From positions 1 to 16,599 of the forward strand of contig CAZPYD010000018.1 of the NCBI GenBank assembly GCA_964590835.1: 16,599 nt of DNA, in the 5' to 3' direction. The position numbers and the translations under genes are program-made. Of the stretch, positions 1-6,744 are shown one piece after another; position 1 is the stretch's first letter; each line of letters opens with the position of its first letter. Origin of the DNA: CAZPYD01 sp964590835 (GTDB lineage: Bacteria; Patescibacteriota; Minisyncoccia; JAHISW01; Tagabacteraceae). The notes below the pieces were generated by a model, which was not told the origin of the DNA, did no database searches, and worked only from the letters and a program-made list of their open reading frames with translations.

Positions 1-175
1 TATTACTAAAAAAACTATTACTTTTTAAAGAATTTTCAAAATTATTTTCATCAAAATCCTCATCACTAAATCTAAAAACTGAAAGATTTTTATCTTTCTT
101 TGTAAAAACACCAACTAACTCATTGAGTTTATCATGGCTTTTAGTAGTATTATTTCCGTAAATGAAATACAACAT
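1..175 (-). CDS. holA: DNA polymerase III delta subunit (clamp loader), N-terminal part only
   Basis: Reading leftward from the ATG at 175-173, an open frame of 58 codons runs off the window edge. It begins MLYFIYGNNTTKSHDKLNEL and continues with a run of F-R-F-S-D-E-D-F-D and a serine/phenylalanine-rich stretch. This matches the start of the HolA delta subunit: a short beta strand ending in YG, a helix of charged residues, then a strand with an acidic 'D-E-x-D' patch before the 'slfs' segment. Delta opens the beta clamp (DnaN) so that it can be loaded on DNA. It follows polA on the same strand after a 41-base spacer containing a heptamer repeat, so the two may be co-transcribed. No clear Shine-Dalgarno site precedes the ATG. 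The call rests only on the N-terminus, so it is probable, not certain. Confidence 0.6.
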   Translation of the reverse strand, partial: MLYFIYGNNTTKSHDKLNELVGVFTKKDKNLSVFRFSDEDFDENNFENSLKSNSFFSN

Positions 176-183
176 AAATAAAA

Positions 184-211
184 TGAATTACGAATCACGA
201 ATTATGAATTA
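184..211. repeat. Four tandem copies of a 7-bp unit (YGAATTA)
   Basis: Four head-to-tail heptamers fill 28 bases: TGAATTA, CGAATCA, CGAATTA, TGAATTA. They occupy almost all of the gap between the polA stop (217-219) and the holA start (175). The repeat contains no strong hairpin. Its role is unknown; it may be a simple sequence array spread by slippage or a dispersed intergenic repeat. Confidence 0.85.
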
Positions 212-216
212 AATTA

Positions 217-2565
217 TTAAAATTTAATTGGTTTAAGCTCTCCCCAATTAGGGCCAACCAAAACATCTACAACTACAGGCACATCTCCAAGTAGTTTATC
301 CTCTTCCATTACGGCTTCTATAACCGGCGCTATTTCTTTAATTTTATCTTCTTTAATTTCATAAATAAGCTCATCGTGAATTTGCAAAACCAAGTTTACA
401 TCTTTATCAAAACCTTTCTCTTTCAAAAGTTTATCCAGCCTCACCATTGCTATTTTAATAATATCTGCCGCTGTCCCTTGGATAGGGGCATTCACAGCCA
501 TTCTTTCAGCTTCCTTCTTTATAAACACAATAGGGGAGTTGATTTCTGGCAAATAACGCCGCCTACCTAAAATAGTTTTAGTAAAACCATCTTTTGCTGC
601 TTCTTGTTTACTTTCTTCGATATATTCAGCCATACCCTGAAAATCATGAAAATATTCATCATAAAAATTCCTGGCCTCTGCCTGAGAACAACCCAAGTTT
701 TTCTTTAAACTATTTATTCCCATTCCATAAAGAATCCCAAAATTTATCACCTTGGCACTTCTTCGCATGTTGGAAGTCACTTCTTCAAAAGGAGTGTTAA
801 ATACTTCCGAGGCAACTTTGGCATGAATATCAGTACCGGTTTTAAATGCCCCAATTAATTTTTTATCATCACTTAAAGAAGCCGCTATCCTAAGCTCTAT
901 TTGTGAGTAATCAAAAGAAACAAAAGAGTAACCTTTTGGAGCAATAAAGGCTTTTCTAACCGCCGCACCAAATTCGGTCCTTACTGGAATATTTTGCAAA
1001 TTAGGTTCGGAAGAAGAGATCCTGCCAGTGCTTGTACCTGTTTGATTAAATGTAGTGTGGAGACGATTTTTTTTATCCACCATCTTCGGCAAATTATCTA
1101 CATAAGTAGAGGTGAGTTTTGCCAACTCTCTGTATGAAAAAATTTCTTCTATTATCGGGTGTCTATCTTTTATTTTCTCAAGCTCAGAAAAACGAGTAGA
1201 AATAGCACCAGTACTAGTCTTACGCATACCTTTTGGAGAAATTTCCATCTTGGTAAACAAAATCTCAGAAAGCTGTTTCGGTGATTTAATATTAAACTCC
1301 TCACCAGCAAAACCCCAAATCTTCTTTTGTAATTCATCTAATTTTTTATGGTAATCTTTGGAAAGTTTTACCAAATAATCCACGTCAAGTAAAACACCAT
1401 TTTTTTGCATTTTTTCAAAAATATCAACAAGAGGAATCTCTGTATCAAAATACAACTCAGAAAAATCTATCTTTTTTATTCTTTCCTCAAGAACTTCTAG
1501 AGCCTCCTTTAAGGTAGAAGTTTTTGTATCAAAAAGAATATCTTTTTTTGAAGCCTTTGTTTTTCGAGAATCAAGCATCCAAAAAGCAAGCTTAACTCTT
1601 TTTTCTAACTCCTCATCAACCTCTTCCTCAACCACCACCTCTTCTTTTTTAAACTTCTCCGGAAGTCTTTGAAAAAGTGTCCTAAACCCAAGATCCTGAA
1701 AAAGATCTCTTAGTTTTTCTTTATCAAAACCTTCTCCCCAAACAGCATCTTCTAGAGAAAAATCAATTGGCACATCTATTCTTACTTCAGCCAAGGCTTT
1801 ACTAAAAAATGCTTCTTCTTCGTTTTCCTCAAGTATTTTTATCATTCTTGGTTTAATACCAGCTTTTTTAAAAGCCTCTTTATTTTTCTTTAGCTTCTTA
1901 TATATATCCTCCAAAGAACCAAAGTTAGATATCAAAGTCTTGGCTGTTTTTTCACCAATACCCACCACGCCAATTATATTGTCAGAAGGGTCTCCCATAA
2001 GACCTTTAAAATCTGGTAAGAGTTTTGGTCCAAAATTGAATCTTTCTTTTACAGCCTTTGTGTCATAAGTGATAGACTCCTTTATTCCTCGTTTCATTGT
2101 GTAGACTTTCACTCTTGGTTGCACCAACTGAAGCGTATCCAAGTCTCCAGTAACAATCATTATTTCTATGTCTTTTGGTTTTAATTCTGGTTTCATTATT
2201 TCAACAACAGTCGCCAAAACATCATCAGCCTCAAAGCCCGCTTTTTCATAAATTGGCACACCAAAAAGCTCCAAAACTTCTTTGGCTTTTTCTATCTGCA
2301 TACTCAATTCTGATTCCATTTTTGGCCTTTTTGCTTTATATTTTTCGTAAACTGTATGCCTAAAAGTAGGCTGAGGAAGATCAAAACAAGCTACCAAATA
2401 TTCTGGATCAAAATCATCGATGGTTTTTAATAATGTAGAAACAAAACCATACAATGCACCTGTTGGTTCTCCTTTAGGAGAAGTAAATCCTGGAAGCGCA
2501 TGAAAAGCCCTATGCAAAATTGCATGGGAATCAAGTATAACGAAAGTTTTTTTCTTCTTTGCCAT
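217..2565 (-). CDS. polA: DNA polymerase I with 5'-3' exonuclease domain, no 3'-5' exonuclease domain
   Basis: The protein has 782 residues if it starts at the ATG at 2565 (MAKKKKTFVILDSHAILHRA). Longer versions would run through the assembly gap and are not credible. Residues 8-300 form the FEN-like 5'-3' nuclease that removes RNA primers: acidic residues D12, E112-A-D-D115, D141/D143 and D192/D196, plus a helix-hairpin-helix at about 199-216. Residues 305-375 are a charged linker with a poly-acidic run at 308-320 in place of a proofreading domain. Residues 376-782 are the polymerase: motif A FDYSQIELR (D552), motif B RRSAKVINFGILYG (601-614; F609 at the position that selects against dideoxynucleotides) and motif C QIHDELIYE (D731, E732). 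It fills gaps in repair and Okazaki-fragment processing. Lack of proofreading resembles Taq-type enzymes. It lies 46 bases after tsaE on the same strand. Confidence 0.96.
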   Translation of the reverse strand: MAKKKKTFVILDSHAILHRAFHALPGFTSPKGEPTGALYGFVSTLLKTIDDFDPEYLVACFDLPQPTFRHTVYEKYKAKRPKMESELSMQIEKAKEVLELFGVPIYEKAGFEADDVLATVVEIMKPELKPKDIEIMIVTGDLDTLQLVQPRVKVYTMKRGIKESITYDTKAVKERFNFGPKLLPDFKGLMGDPSDNIIGVVGIGEKTAKTLISNFGSLEDIYKKLKKNKEAFKKAGIKPRMIKILEENEEEAFFSKALAEVRIDVPIDFSLEDAVWGEGFDKEKLRDLFQDLGFRTLFQRLPEKFKKEEVVVEEEVDEELEKRVKLAFWMLDSRKTKASKKDILFDTKTSTLKEALEVLEERIKKIDFSELYFDTEIPLVDIFEKMQKNGVLLDVDYLVKLSKDYHKKLDELQKKIWGFAGEEFNIKSPKQLSEILFTKMEISPKGMRKTSTGAISTRFSELEKIKDRHPIIEEIFSYRELAKLTSTYVDNLPKMVDKKNRLHTTFNQTGTSTGRISSSEPNLQNIPVRTEFGAAVRKAFIAPKGYSFVSFDYSQIELRIAASLSDDKKLIGAFKTGTDIHAKVASEVFNTPFEEVTSNMRRSAKVINFGILYGMGINSLKKNLGCSQAEARNFYDEYFHDFQGMAEYIEESKQEAAKDGFTKTILGRRRYLPEINSPIVFIKKEAERMAVNAPIQGTAADIIKIAMVRLDKLLKEKGFDKDVNLVLQIHDELIYEIKEDKIKEIAPVIEAVMEEDKLLGDVPVVVDVLVGPNWGELKPIKF

Positions 2566-2596
2566 AATATCTTTAGTATACACCACAGAATATACC

Positions 2597-2608
2597 AAAG
2601 TATACTTT
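2597..2608. promoter_or_regulatory. 12-bp perfect palindrome upstream of polA
   Basis: AAAGTATACTTT reads the same on both strands and sits 32 bases upstream of the polA ATG. The core GTATAC also occurs in AGTATAC at 2575-2581, giving two spaced copies between tsaE and polA. TATACT within the palindrome, on the minus strand, could act as a -10 element for polA. It could equally be an operator for a dimeric regulator or chance in AT-rich DNA. Confidence 0.3.
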
Positions 2609-2611
2609 ACA

Positions 2612-3043
2612 TTANNNNNNNNNNTCTTCATTGATATGTTCAAAATTTACCCAAATAGTGTCTTTTGGAAGAATTTTTTTAATTTTATCAGCCCATTCTA
2701 CTAAAATTATATTTTGAGGGTCTTTGATAATATTTTCCCATCCTAATTCTAAGAGTTCTTTTGGTTTTGAGAGGCGATAAGCATCAATATGAATCAATTT
2801 CCTATAACCTGCAACATATAACATGTAACTTTTTAAAATATTAAAAGTAGGACTTGTAACTTTTTCTTCGATACCAAGCGCTTTTGCAAAACCTTGAGCA
2901 AAAGTAGTCTTACCACCACCAAGCTCACCAACAAGACCAACCACAACAGCCGTCTGATTTTCTTTTTTAGTAATTTCTTTTACTAATTCTCCAGCAACCC
3001 AATAAGTTTGCTCAATTGTGTTTGTTTTTTGCTTCATATTCAT
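2612..3043 (-). CDS. tsaE: tRNA threonylcarbamoyladenosine biosynthesis ATPase TsaE, interrupted by the assembly gap
   Basis: TsaE is the small P-loop ATPase that works with TsaB and TsaD to make t6A at position 37 of ANN-decoding tRNAs. From the ATG at 3043, 139 residues are readable: a Walker A variant GELGGGKTT (39-47), VTSPTF (62-67, the switch segment), HIDAYRL (85-91) and LVEWADK (114-120), all in the family's order, ending in the strand WVNFEH. Four codons then fall wholly or partly in the N gap, and a TAA at 2614-2612 closes the frame. If the true gap length is 10 bases or differs by a multiple of three, the protein has 143 residues, close to the usual size. A second ATG at 3037 is an equally good start. 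No Shine-Dalgarno site is seen. Confidence 0.92.
   Translation of the reverse strand: MNMKQKTNTIEQTYWVAGELVKEITKKENQTAVVVGLVGELGGGKTTFAQGFAKALGIEEKVTSPTFNILKSYMLYVAGYRKLIHIDAYRLSKPKELLELGWENIIKDPQNIILVEWADKIKKILPKDTIWVNFEHINEXXXX
2615..2624. other. Assembly gap (10 Ns)
   Basis: Ten consecutive undetermined bases interrupt the 3' end of tsaE. A run of exactly ten may be a placeholder for unknown length. However, the frame entering the gap from tsaE meets a TAA immediately after it at a plausible protein length, so the missing stretch may really be short. Confidence 1.
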
Positions 3044-3174
3044 ATATTTATAATTTAGCCACAGTTTTAAACCAAAATCAACGAAGTTGAACACAATTTT
3101 TTTTAGAGGACAATATTGATAACCATTTTTGAAAATGCTAGAAGTGAATTATGCTCGGTAGTACAAATTCAAAT

Positions 3175-3408
3175 ATGTTCTTTTATGTATATGAACTAGA
3201 AAGTCTGAGAGATAAAAAGAGACATATTGGTTACACAAAAAATTTAAGAGTAGGTTAGAAGAACATAACAAGAGTAGAAATTTTAGTGTATTACGAGGCA
3301 AGTCTAAATCAAGAAGATGCTAAACAAAGAGAAAAATATCTTAAAACAACCACAGGTCGTAGATTTATTACCAAGAGAATCAAGAATTATCTTGATTTAA
3401 CGCGATAG
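3175..3408 (+). pseudogene. Decayed GIY-YIG endonuclease gene
   Basis: Small single-domain GIY-YIG nucleases (UPF0213/YhbQ-like, about 80-95 residues) normally read 'YVYxLxS..D...YIGYT.NL..RLeEHN', then a 'YYEAY...dA..REkyLK...GR.fi..rlk.yL' tail. Here the first 25 codons from ATG 3175 give that start (FFYVYELESL, then HIGYTKNLR), with HIGYT in place of YIGYT. The frame then hits TAG. The expected RLEEHNKSRNF continues in the next reading frame. Roughly nine codons are missing before the original frame resumes with LVYYEASLNQEDAKQREKYL, GRRFITKRIKNYL and a stop at 3408. One frameshift plus a small internal deletion therefore broke the gene. The 80 bases before it (3095-3174) show no gene. Such genes are often mobile-like singletons; this copy appears dead. 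Confidence 0.82.
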
Positions 3409-3421
3409 TGTATTACTGGGT

Positions 3422-4522
3422 ATGTTAGAGAAAATCACAAACATTATCGAAAATTCTCAAAGCTTTGGTATCTTGATAGACCAAAACTCAGAGGATTGTG
3501 AATTTCTCTTAAAAGAAGTTCTCAAAAAAACCATACTTAAAAATGAAACTCCAGTTTTAGATCTCCCTAAGGCCTGCTTGCCAGAAGGCAAAGTTCAAAA
3601 CGAGCTTCAAGAAAAATGGTCCACCATCTCAAAACCATCTCCAATAATTGAATTTCCTAAAAAAACTCTTATAAAATTACCTAAAGATAAATACGGTATA
3701 AAAGAAGTTTCTTATAAAACACAAGACGGTAATTTGGCTTTGGTTTTAACAGCTAATACAGAAAATATTTTAATCGAAGATATTTCATTAGAAAAACTAC
3801 CCCCTGAAACAGAGGTGGTTTTTTGTTTTTTTGATGAAGAAAACAAAATAAATCAATTCAAAAACTCTATCCAAATACCAAATAACGAAAAAATAATTTT
3901 TATCACATCAAAAACACGAACTCAAACAGAAAAAGTTTTTGATATTATAAAAATATTTAATCCAAAAATTTTAAACGACTCAGAAATATCAACTCTTTTA
4001 TTTGCTGCGTTGGTAACAGAAACAAATAATTTTTCTGAAAGAAAAACAAAGGAAGTATTATCGCTTGGTGGTTTGCTTTTAGAAAAAGGTGTTGATAAAG
4101 AAAAAATCTCAGAAATAATTAAAAAAGAAAATAGTTTATTTTTTAATCAGATTTTTGGTAGAGCAATGGCTCGCACATATACAGACCAGGAGCTTGCGAT
4201 ATCTTGGAGTTTTTTAAACAATAAAGATTTCCAAAAAACAAACAACATATCTATTACTCCCCAAAAAATATATAAAATAATCAAAAAAATAAGTTACAGT
4301 ATAAATCCACAAAAATTAAATATTTTAATCTGGCAAACCATCAATGGGGTAGAGTGTATGATTGCTGATCCTAAAAACCTACACAGACCTAAACTTTTAA
4401 CCCTTGCTGAAAAAATAGGAACCAATTTAAATAGTCGATATTTTACAACTGGACCGTTTAAGAATTTTTCTGAAGCAGAAATTTATTTAAAAAATACTAT
4501 TAGAGAAATTGAAGGAGAGTAA
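3422..4522 (+). CDS. DHH-phosphoesterase-like protein lacking the DHH motif
   Basis: The 366-residue protein has no signal peptide or membrane segment. Its N-terminus (about 1-40) resembles the first helix and strand of NrnA/RecJ-like DHH enzymes, where a nanoRNase or cyclic-dinucleotide phosphodiesterase would have 'D-x-D-G-D'; here the stretch reads FGILIDQNSEDCEFLL. The middle segment FAALVTETNNF (about 193-203) and the following 'lGGLLLEKGVDKEKISEII' and 'IFGRAMAR' pieces fit the post-DHH helices of the family. The metal-binding 'DHH' triplet expected before it is absent, replaced by a stretch around IIFITSKTRTQ. It is probably a non-catalytic relative. The gene follows the GIY-YIG remnant by 13 bases and ends 130 bases before pilB, so a pilus-related role is possible. 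Family assignment is tentative; function is unknown. Confidence 0.5.
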   Translation: MLEKITNIIENSQSFGILIDQNSEDCEFLLKEVLKKTILKNETPVLDLPKACLPEGKVQNELQEKWSTISKPSPIIEFPKKTLIKLPKDKYGIKEVSYKTQDGNLALVLTANTENILIEDISLEKLPPETEVVFCFFDEENKINQFKNSIQIPNNEKIIFITSKTRTQTEKVFDIIKIFNPKILNDSEISTLLFAALVTETNNFSERKTKEVLSLGGLLLEKGVDKEKISEIIKKENSLFFNQIFGRAMARTYTDQELAISWSFLNNKDFQKTNNISITPQKIYKIIKKISYSINPQKLNILIWQTINGVECMIADPKNLHRPKLLTLAEKIGTNLNSRYFTTGPFKNFSEAEIYLKNTIREIEGE

Positions 4523-4574
4523 TTAATAAAAAACTAGAAATAATAAATCCACATTTTTTATAAATATGTTAAAA

Positions 4575-4597
4575 TATAATTATAAGTTTTAAACTTA
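4575..4597 (+). promoter_or_regulatory. Candidate pilB promoter -10 with overlapping palindrome
   Basis: A perfect TATAAT stands at 4575-4580, with no good -35 partner (weak CATTTT 17 bases upstream). It is followed by the 15-base palindrome TAAGTTT-T-AAACTTA (4583-4597), which would lie across the transcription start and could be an operator. Expected start near 4587; the resulting leader is about 65 bases and contains a hairpin. Confidence 0.4.
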
Positions 4598-4603
4598 ATA
4601 AGC

Positions 4604-4638
4604 TGGTAATATATTTAATATTTAAATTTATACTACCA
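4604..4638 (+). promoter_or_regulatory. 5' leader hairpin before pilB
   Basis: TGGTAATATA (4604-4613) pairs with TATACTACCA (4629-4638): ten base pairs with one A-C mismatch (4609/4633) and a 15-base AT-rich loop. It ends 14 bases before the GTG start of pilB, in the place where a Shine-Dalgarno site would be, and none is visible there. Confidence 0.4.
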
Positions 4639-4652
4639 ATTAATATTACACA

Positions 4653-6203
4653 GTGGTTAAATTTGAAGAAGAAAAACAAAAAAAGAAACTAAAGCTAATC
4701 AGAGAAAAAGAAGAAGAACAAGTAACTCAGATACTTTCTAAAAAATACAACATTCCATATCTAGATATTTCTGAAATGACTGTGGATTTAGATTATTTAA
4801 AAATAATCCCAGAAACACAAGCTCGTGAAGCCAAAATGGTTGTATTTCAAGGTGTAGGTAAAAAAATTCAAATAGGTGTACAAAATCCTAGTCTTGAACT
4901 AACAAAAAATATCTTAAAAAAACTAGGAGAAAAATATAAGGTTAAAACCTTTTTAGTTTCTTTGAGTGGTCTTGAAAAAGTTTGGGGGAAATATAAAGAA
5001 GTTCCTAAATTCACAGAGTTAACAAAAGGAAGGGTTGATATATCACCAGAAAAAATAGAACAAATACTAAAACAAACTATTTCATTAGAAAAATTAAAAG
5101 AATTATTCACAATCACATTAAAAAAGAAAGGGGTTAGTGCCACAGAACTCTTAGAAGTAATTTTAGGTGGAGCTATGAGTATGGATGCCTCAGATATTCA
5201 TATTGAACCACAAGAAGATAAGGTAAAAATAAGATTTCGCTTTGATGGTGTTCTTTATAATATTTTAAAATTTAACGGAAAAACATATCAACTTGTTCTA
5301 TCAAGAATAAAATTAATCTCTGGAATGAAATTAAACATCAAAAATAAACCTCAGGATGGAAGATTTTCAATAAAAACAAAAGAATTCGCAATAGAAGTAA
5401 GGTCTTCTTTGTTACCAAGCCCTAATGGAGAATCTGTTGTTTTAAGAATATTAAACCCAAAAACAATAGATGTTAAATTTGAAGATCTAGGTATACACCC
5501 TCAACTTCAAGAAATAATAAAAAAAGAAATCAAAAAACCAAATGGTATGATTCTGACAACTGGACCTACTGGTTCTGGTAAAACCACCACTCTTTATACA
5601 TTCCTAAAAGAAGTAAACAATCCTTCTATTAAAATAATTACCTTAGAAGAGCCAATCGAATACCACTTAAAGGGAGTTGTTCAAACACAAACAAAACCAC
5701 AAAAAGGTTACACTTTTGCGACCGGTTTACGTTCAATTGTAAGACAAGATCCAGACATAATAATGGTAGGGGAAATAAGAGATAATGAAACAGCAGATGT
5801 TGCTCTAAACGCAGCTCTTACTGGTCATTTGGTTTTATCTACTTTACATACAAATGATGCTGCAGGAACAATTCCACGACTAATTGAACTTGGTACCAAA
5901 CCAGCTATTATTGCGCCAGCAATAAATATAACATTAGCTCAACGATTAGTTAGAAAGCTATGTGATCATTGTAAAGAAGAATACAAACCAACAAAAGAAG
6001 AATTATTAAAAATCAAAAATATAGTAAATTCTTTCCCTGAAAATATAGAAAAACCAAAAACAGAAAATCTAAAAATATTTAAAGCAAATCAGTGTGATAA
6101 ATGCAGAAACCTTGGTTACAAAGGAAGAGTAGGTATTTTTGAAGCTATTTTAATAAATAATGAAATAGAAAAATTAATATTAAAAAAAACTTCTAGTTTA
6201 TAA
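4653..6203 (+). CDS. pilB: Type IV pilus extension ATPase (PilB/GspE family), C-terminus cut by an in-frame stop
   Basis: Hexameric ATPase that powers pilin polymerisation at the inner face of the membrane. Residues 22-115 are an N-terminal GspE/MshEN-type domain. Residues 165-300 contain DASDIHIEPQ (178-187). Then come Walker A GPTGSGKT (304-311), the Asp box ITLEEPIEY (329-337), Walker B DPDIIMVGEIRD (366-377, E374) and the His box TGHLVLSTLHTND (390-402). Four cysteines (C437, C440, C481, C484) form the usual zinc site. GTG at 4653 is the only usable start after the upstream in-frame TAA at 4641. The frame stops at TAA 6201-6203 after 516 residues, in the last helix region, yet 37 more codons in the same frame (6204-6317) encode the normal end of the family. 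No pilC or prepilin peptidase gene is in the window. The core ATPase is intact and may still work. Confidence 0.93.
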   Translation: MVKFEEEKQKKKLKLIREKEEEQVTQILSKKYNIPYLDISEMTVDLDYLKIIPETQAREAKMVVFQGVGKKIQIGVQNPSLELTKNILKKLGEKYKVKTFLVSLSGLEKVWGKYKEVPKFTELTKGRVDISPEKIEQILKQTISLEKLKELFTITLKKKGVSATELLEVILGGAMSMDASDIHIEPQEDKVKIRFRFDGVLYNILKFNGKTYQLVLSRIKLISGMKLNIKNKPQDGRFSIKTKEFAIEVRSSLLPSPNGESVVLRILNPKTIDVKFEDLGIHPQLQEIIKKEIKKPNGMILTTGPTGSGKTTTLYTFLKEVNNPSIKIITLEEPIEYHLKGVVQTQTKPQKGYTFATGLRSIVRQDPDIIMVGEIRDNETADVALNAALTGHLVLSTLHTNDAAGTIPRLIELGTKPAIIAPAINITLAQRLVRKLCDHCKEEYKPTKEELLKIKNIVNSFPENIEKPKTENLKIFKANQCDKCRNLGYKGRVGIFEAILINNEIEKLILKKTSSL

Positions 6204-6317
6204 ATAAAAAATACCAGCATAAAACAAGGAATTTTAAACATGAAACAGAATGCAATTTTAAAAATAACAGAAGGAGAAACTTCTTTTGAAGAAATTAATA
6301 GAGTTATAGAGATTTAA
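6204..6317 (+). pseudogene. Detached C-terminal tail of pilB, in frame after the TAA
   Basis: Directly after the TAA at 6201-6203 the same frame stays open for 37 codons to a TAA at 6315-6317. It encodes IKNTSIKQGILNMKQNAI, then LKITEGETSFEEINRVI. This is the expected PilB/GspE ending ('..aikqGmitm.qdallKvleGittieEv.rv'). The stop sits where the family has a glutamate or similar residue (SSL-x-IK), so one base change such as GAA to TAA explains it. An internal ATG at 6240 could start a 25-residue peptide but has no Shine-Dalgarno site. Confidence 0.8.
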
Positions 6318-6332
6318 TCTCGCACACCGGCG

Positions 6333-6505
6333 GATTTAACCATTAAAATCTCCAAGCAATGACTTTTAGTGTGGGCACCAAAAGTTTAGGATTTTAAAAA
6401 GGATAACCCTCGCTCATTTGAATAAACAAACAAACCAGGATGTCCTTTAAATAAAACCCCTGATTTTAAAATAAAATATTGCTTGGAGATTTTAATGGTT
6501 AAATC
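6333..6505. repeat. 173-base element bounded by a perfect 28-bp inverted repeat
   Basis: The arms at 6333-6360 and 6478-6505 are exact reverse complements over 28 bases; the left arm starts GATTTAACCATTAAAATC and the pairing stops sharply at both ends. The 117-base centre folds further. ACTTTTAGTG (6362-6371) pairs with CACCAAAAGT (6376-6385) around a TGGG loop with one A-C mismatch. ATTTTAAAAAGGA (6391-6403) can pair with TCCTTTAAAT (6443-6452) with small bulges. No open frame of note lies inside. It could be a miniature inverted-repeat element, a structured non-coding RNA, or a strong processing or stop hairpin after pilB. No clear target-site duplication is visible at the edges. Confidence 0.85.
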
Positions 6506-6569
6506 TTATTAAATGATTTTATTTACAAAATCTTTATAAAATAAGATTTAACGGGTTTAACGGGTTTAA
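6501..6569. repeat. Nested hairpin sharing the right arm, followed by a 9-bp tandem repeat
   Basis: AAATCTTATT (6501-6510) and AATAAGATTT (6540-6549) are a perfect 10-bp inverted repeat. Inside it GATTTT (6515-6520) pairs with AAAATC (6527-6532). The left arm overlaps the end of the 28-bp repeat, so the two structures compete for 6501-6505. Next comes TTTAACGGG twice plus TTTAA (6547-6569). GATTTAAC recurs at 6545-6552 in the same orientation as at 6333-6340, so it could also pair with GTTAAATC at 6498-6505. The remaining spacer to ruvB (6570-6744) is AT-rich with only the weak signals listed separately. Confidence 0.7.
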
Positions 6570-6629
6570 TTTTTAATTTTTATTATTGTATCAATAAAAT
6601 TAGATTTTGTCAACCCTTTAGTATAAGTT

Positions 6630-6724
6630 TGCTAATATTTTTAAATTTTACAACTTGTTTAAGTTTTTTAAAAAACAAACATTAAACACTATAAAATATA
6701 AATTTAACTTCAGGGCATAGCCCT
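6630..6724 (+). promoter_or_regulatory. Possible ruvB promoter and leader hairpin
   Basis: TGCTAATAT at 6630-6638 has the form of an extended -10 element (TG-n-TAATAT). TTGTCA at 6607-6612 lies 20 bases upstream, which is too far for an ideal -35. A second -10-like TATAAA is at 6690-6695. AGGGC-ATA-GCCCT (6712-6724) is a small hairpin ending 20 bases before the ruvB ATG. A 14-base palindrome GTTTTTTAAAAAAC (6663-6676) also lies here. None is decisive. Confidence 0.3.
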
Positions 6725-6744
6725 TTAAAAAGATTTCAATCAGT

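Noticed and set aside
376..2363. Plus-strand open frames inside polA
   Set aside because: They lie entirely inside a gene with complete polymerase motifs and resemble nothing known.
3078..3104. Terminator made of TCAAC-GAA-GTTGA and a following T-run
   Set aside because: The stem is only five pairs and the T-run begins six bases after it; it also lies upstream of tsaE, with no plus-strand gene ending there.
4868..5143. Minus-strand open frame inside pilB
   Set aside because: It lies within the N-terminal domain of PilB, is a shadow frame and shows no domain.
6201..6203. Recoding of the stop codon in pilB by an altered genetic code
   Set aside because: The codon is TAA. The known code change in small-genome lineages concerns TGA, and TGA is a true stop here (yebC, overlapping ruvC). 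TAA ends several other genes in the window, such as ruvB, ruvC, dnaA and polA.
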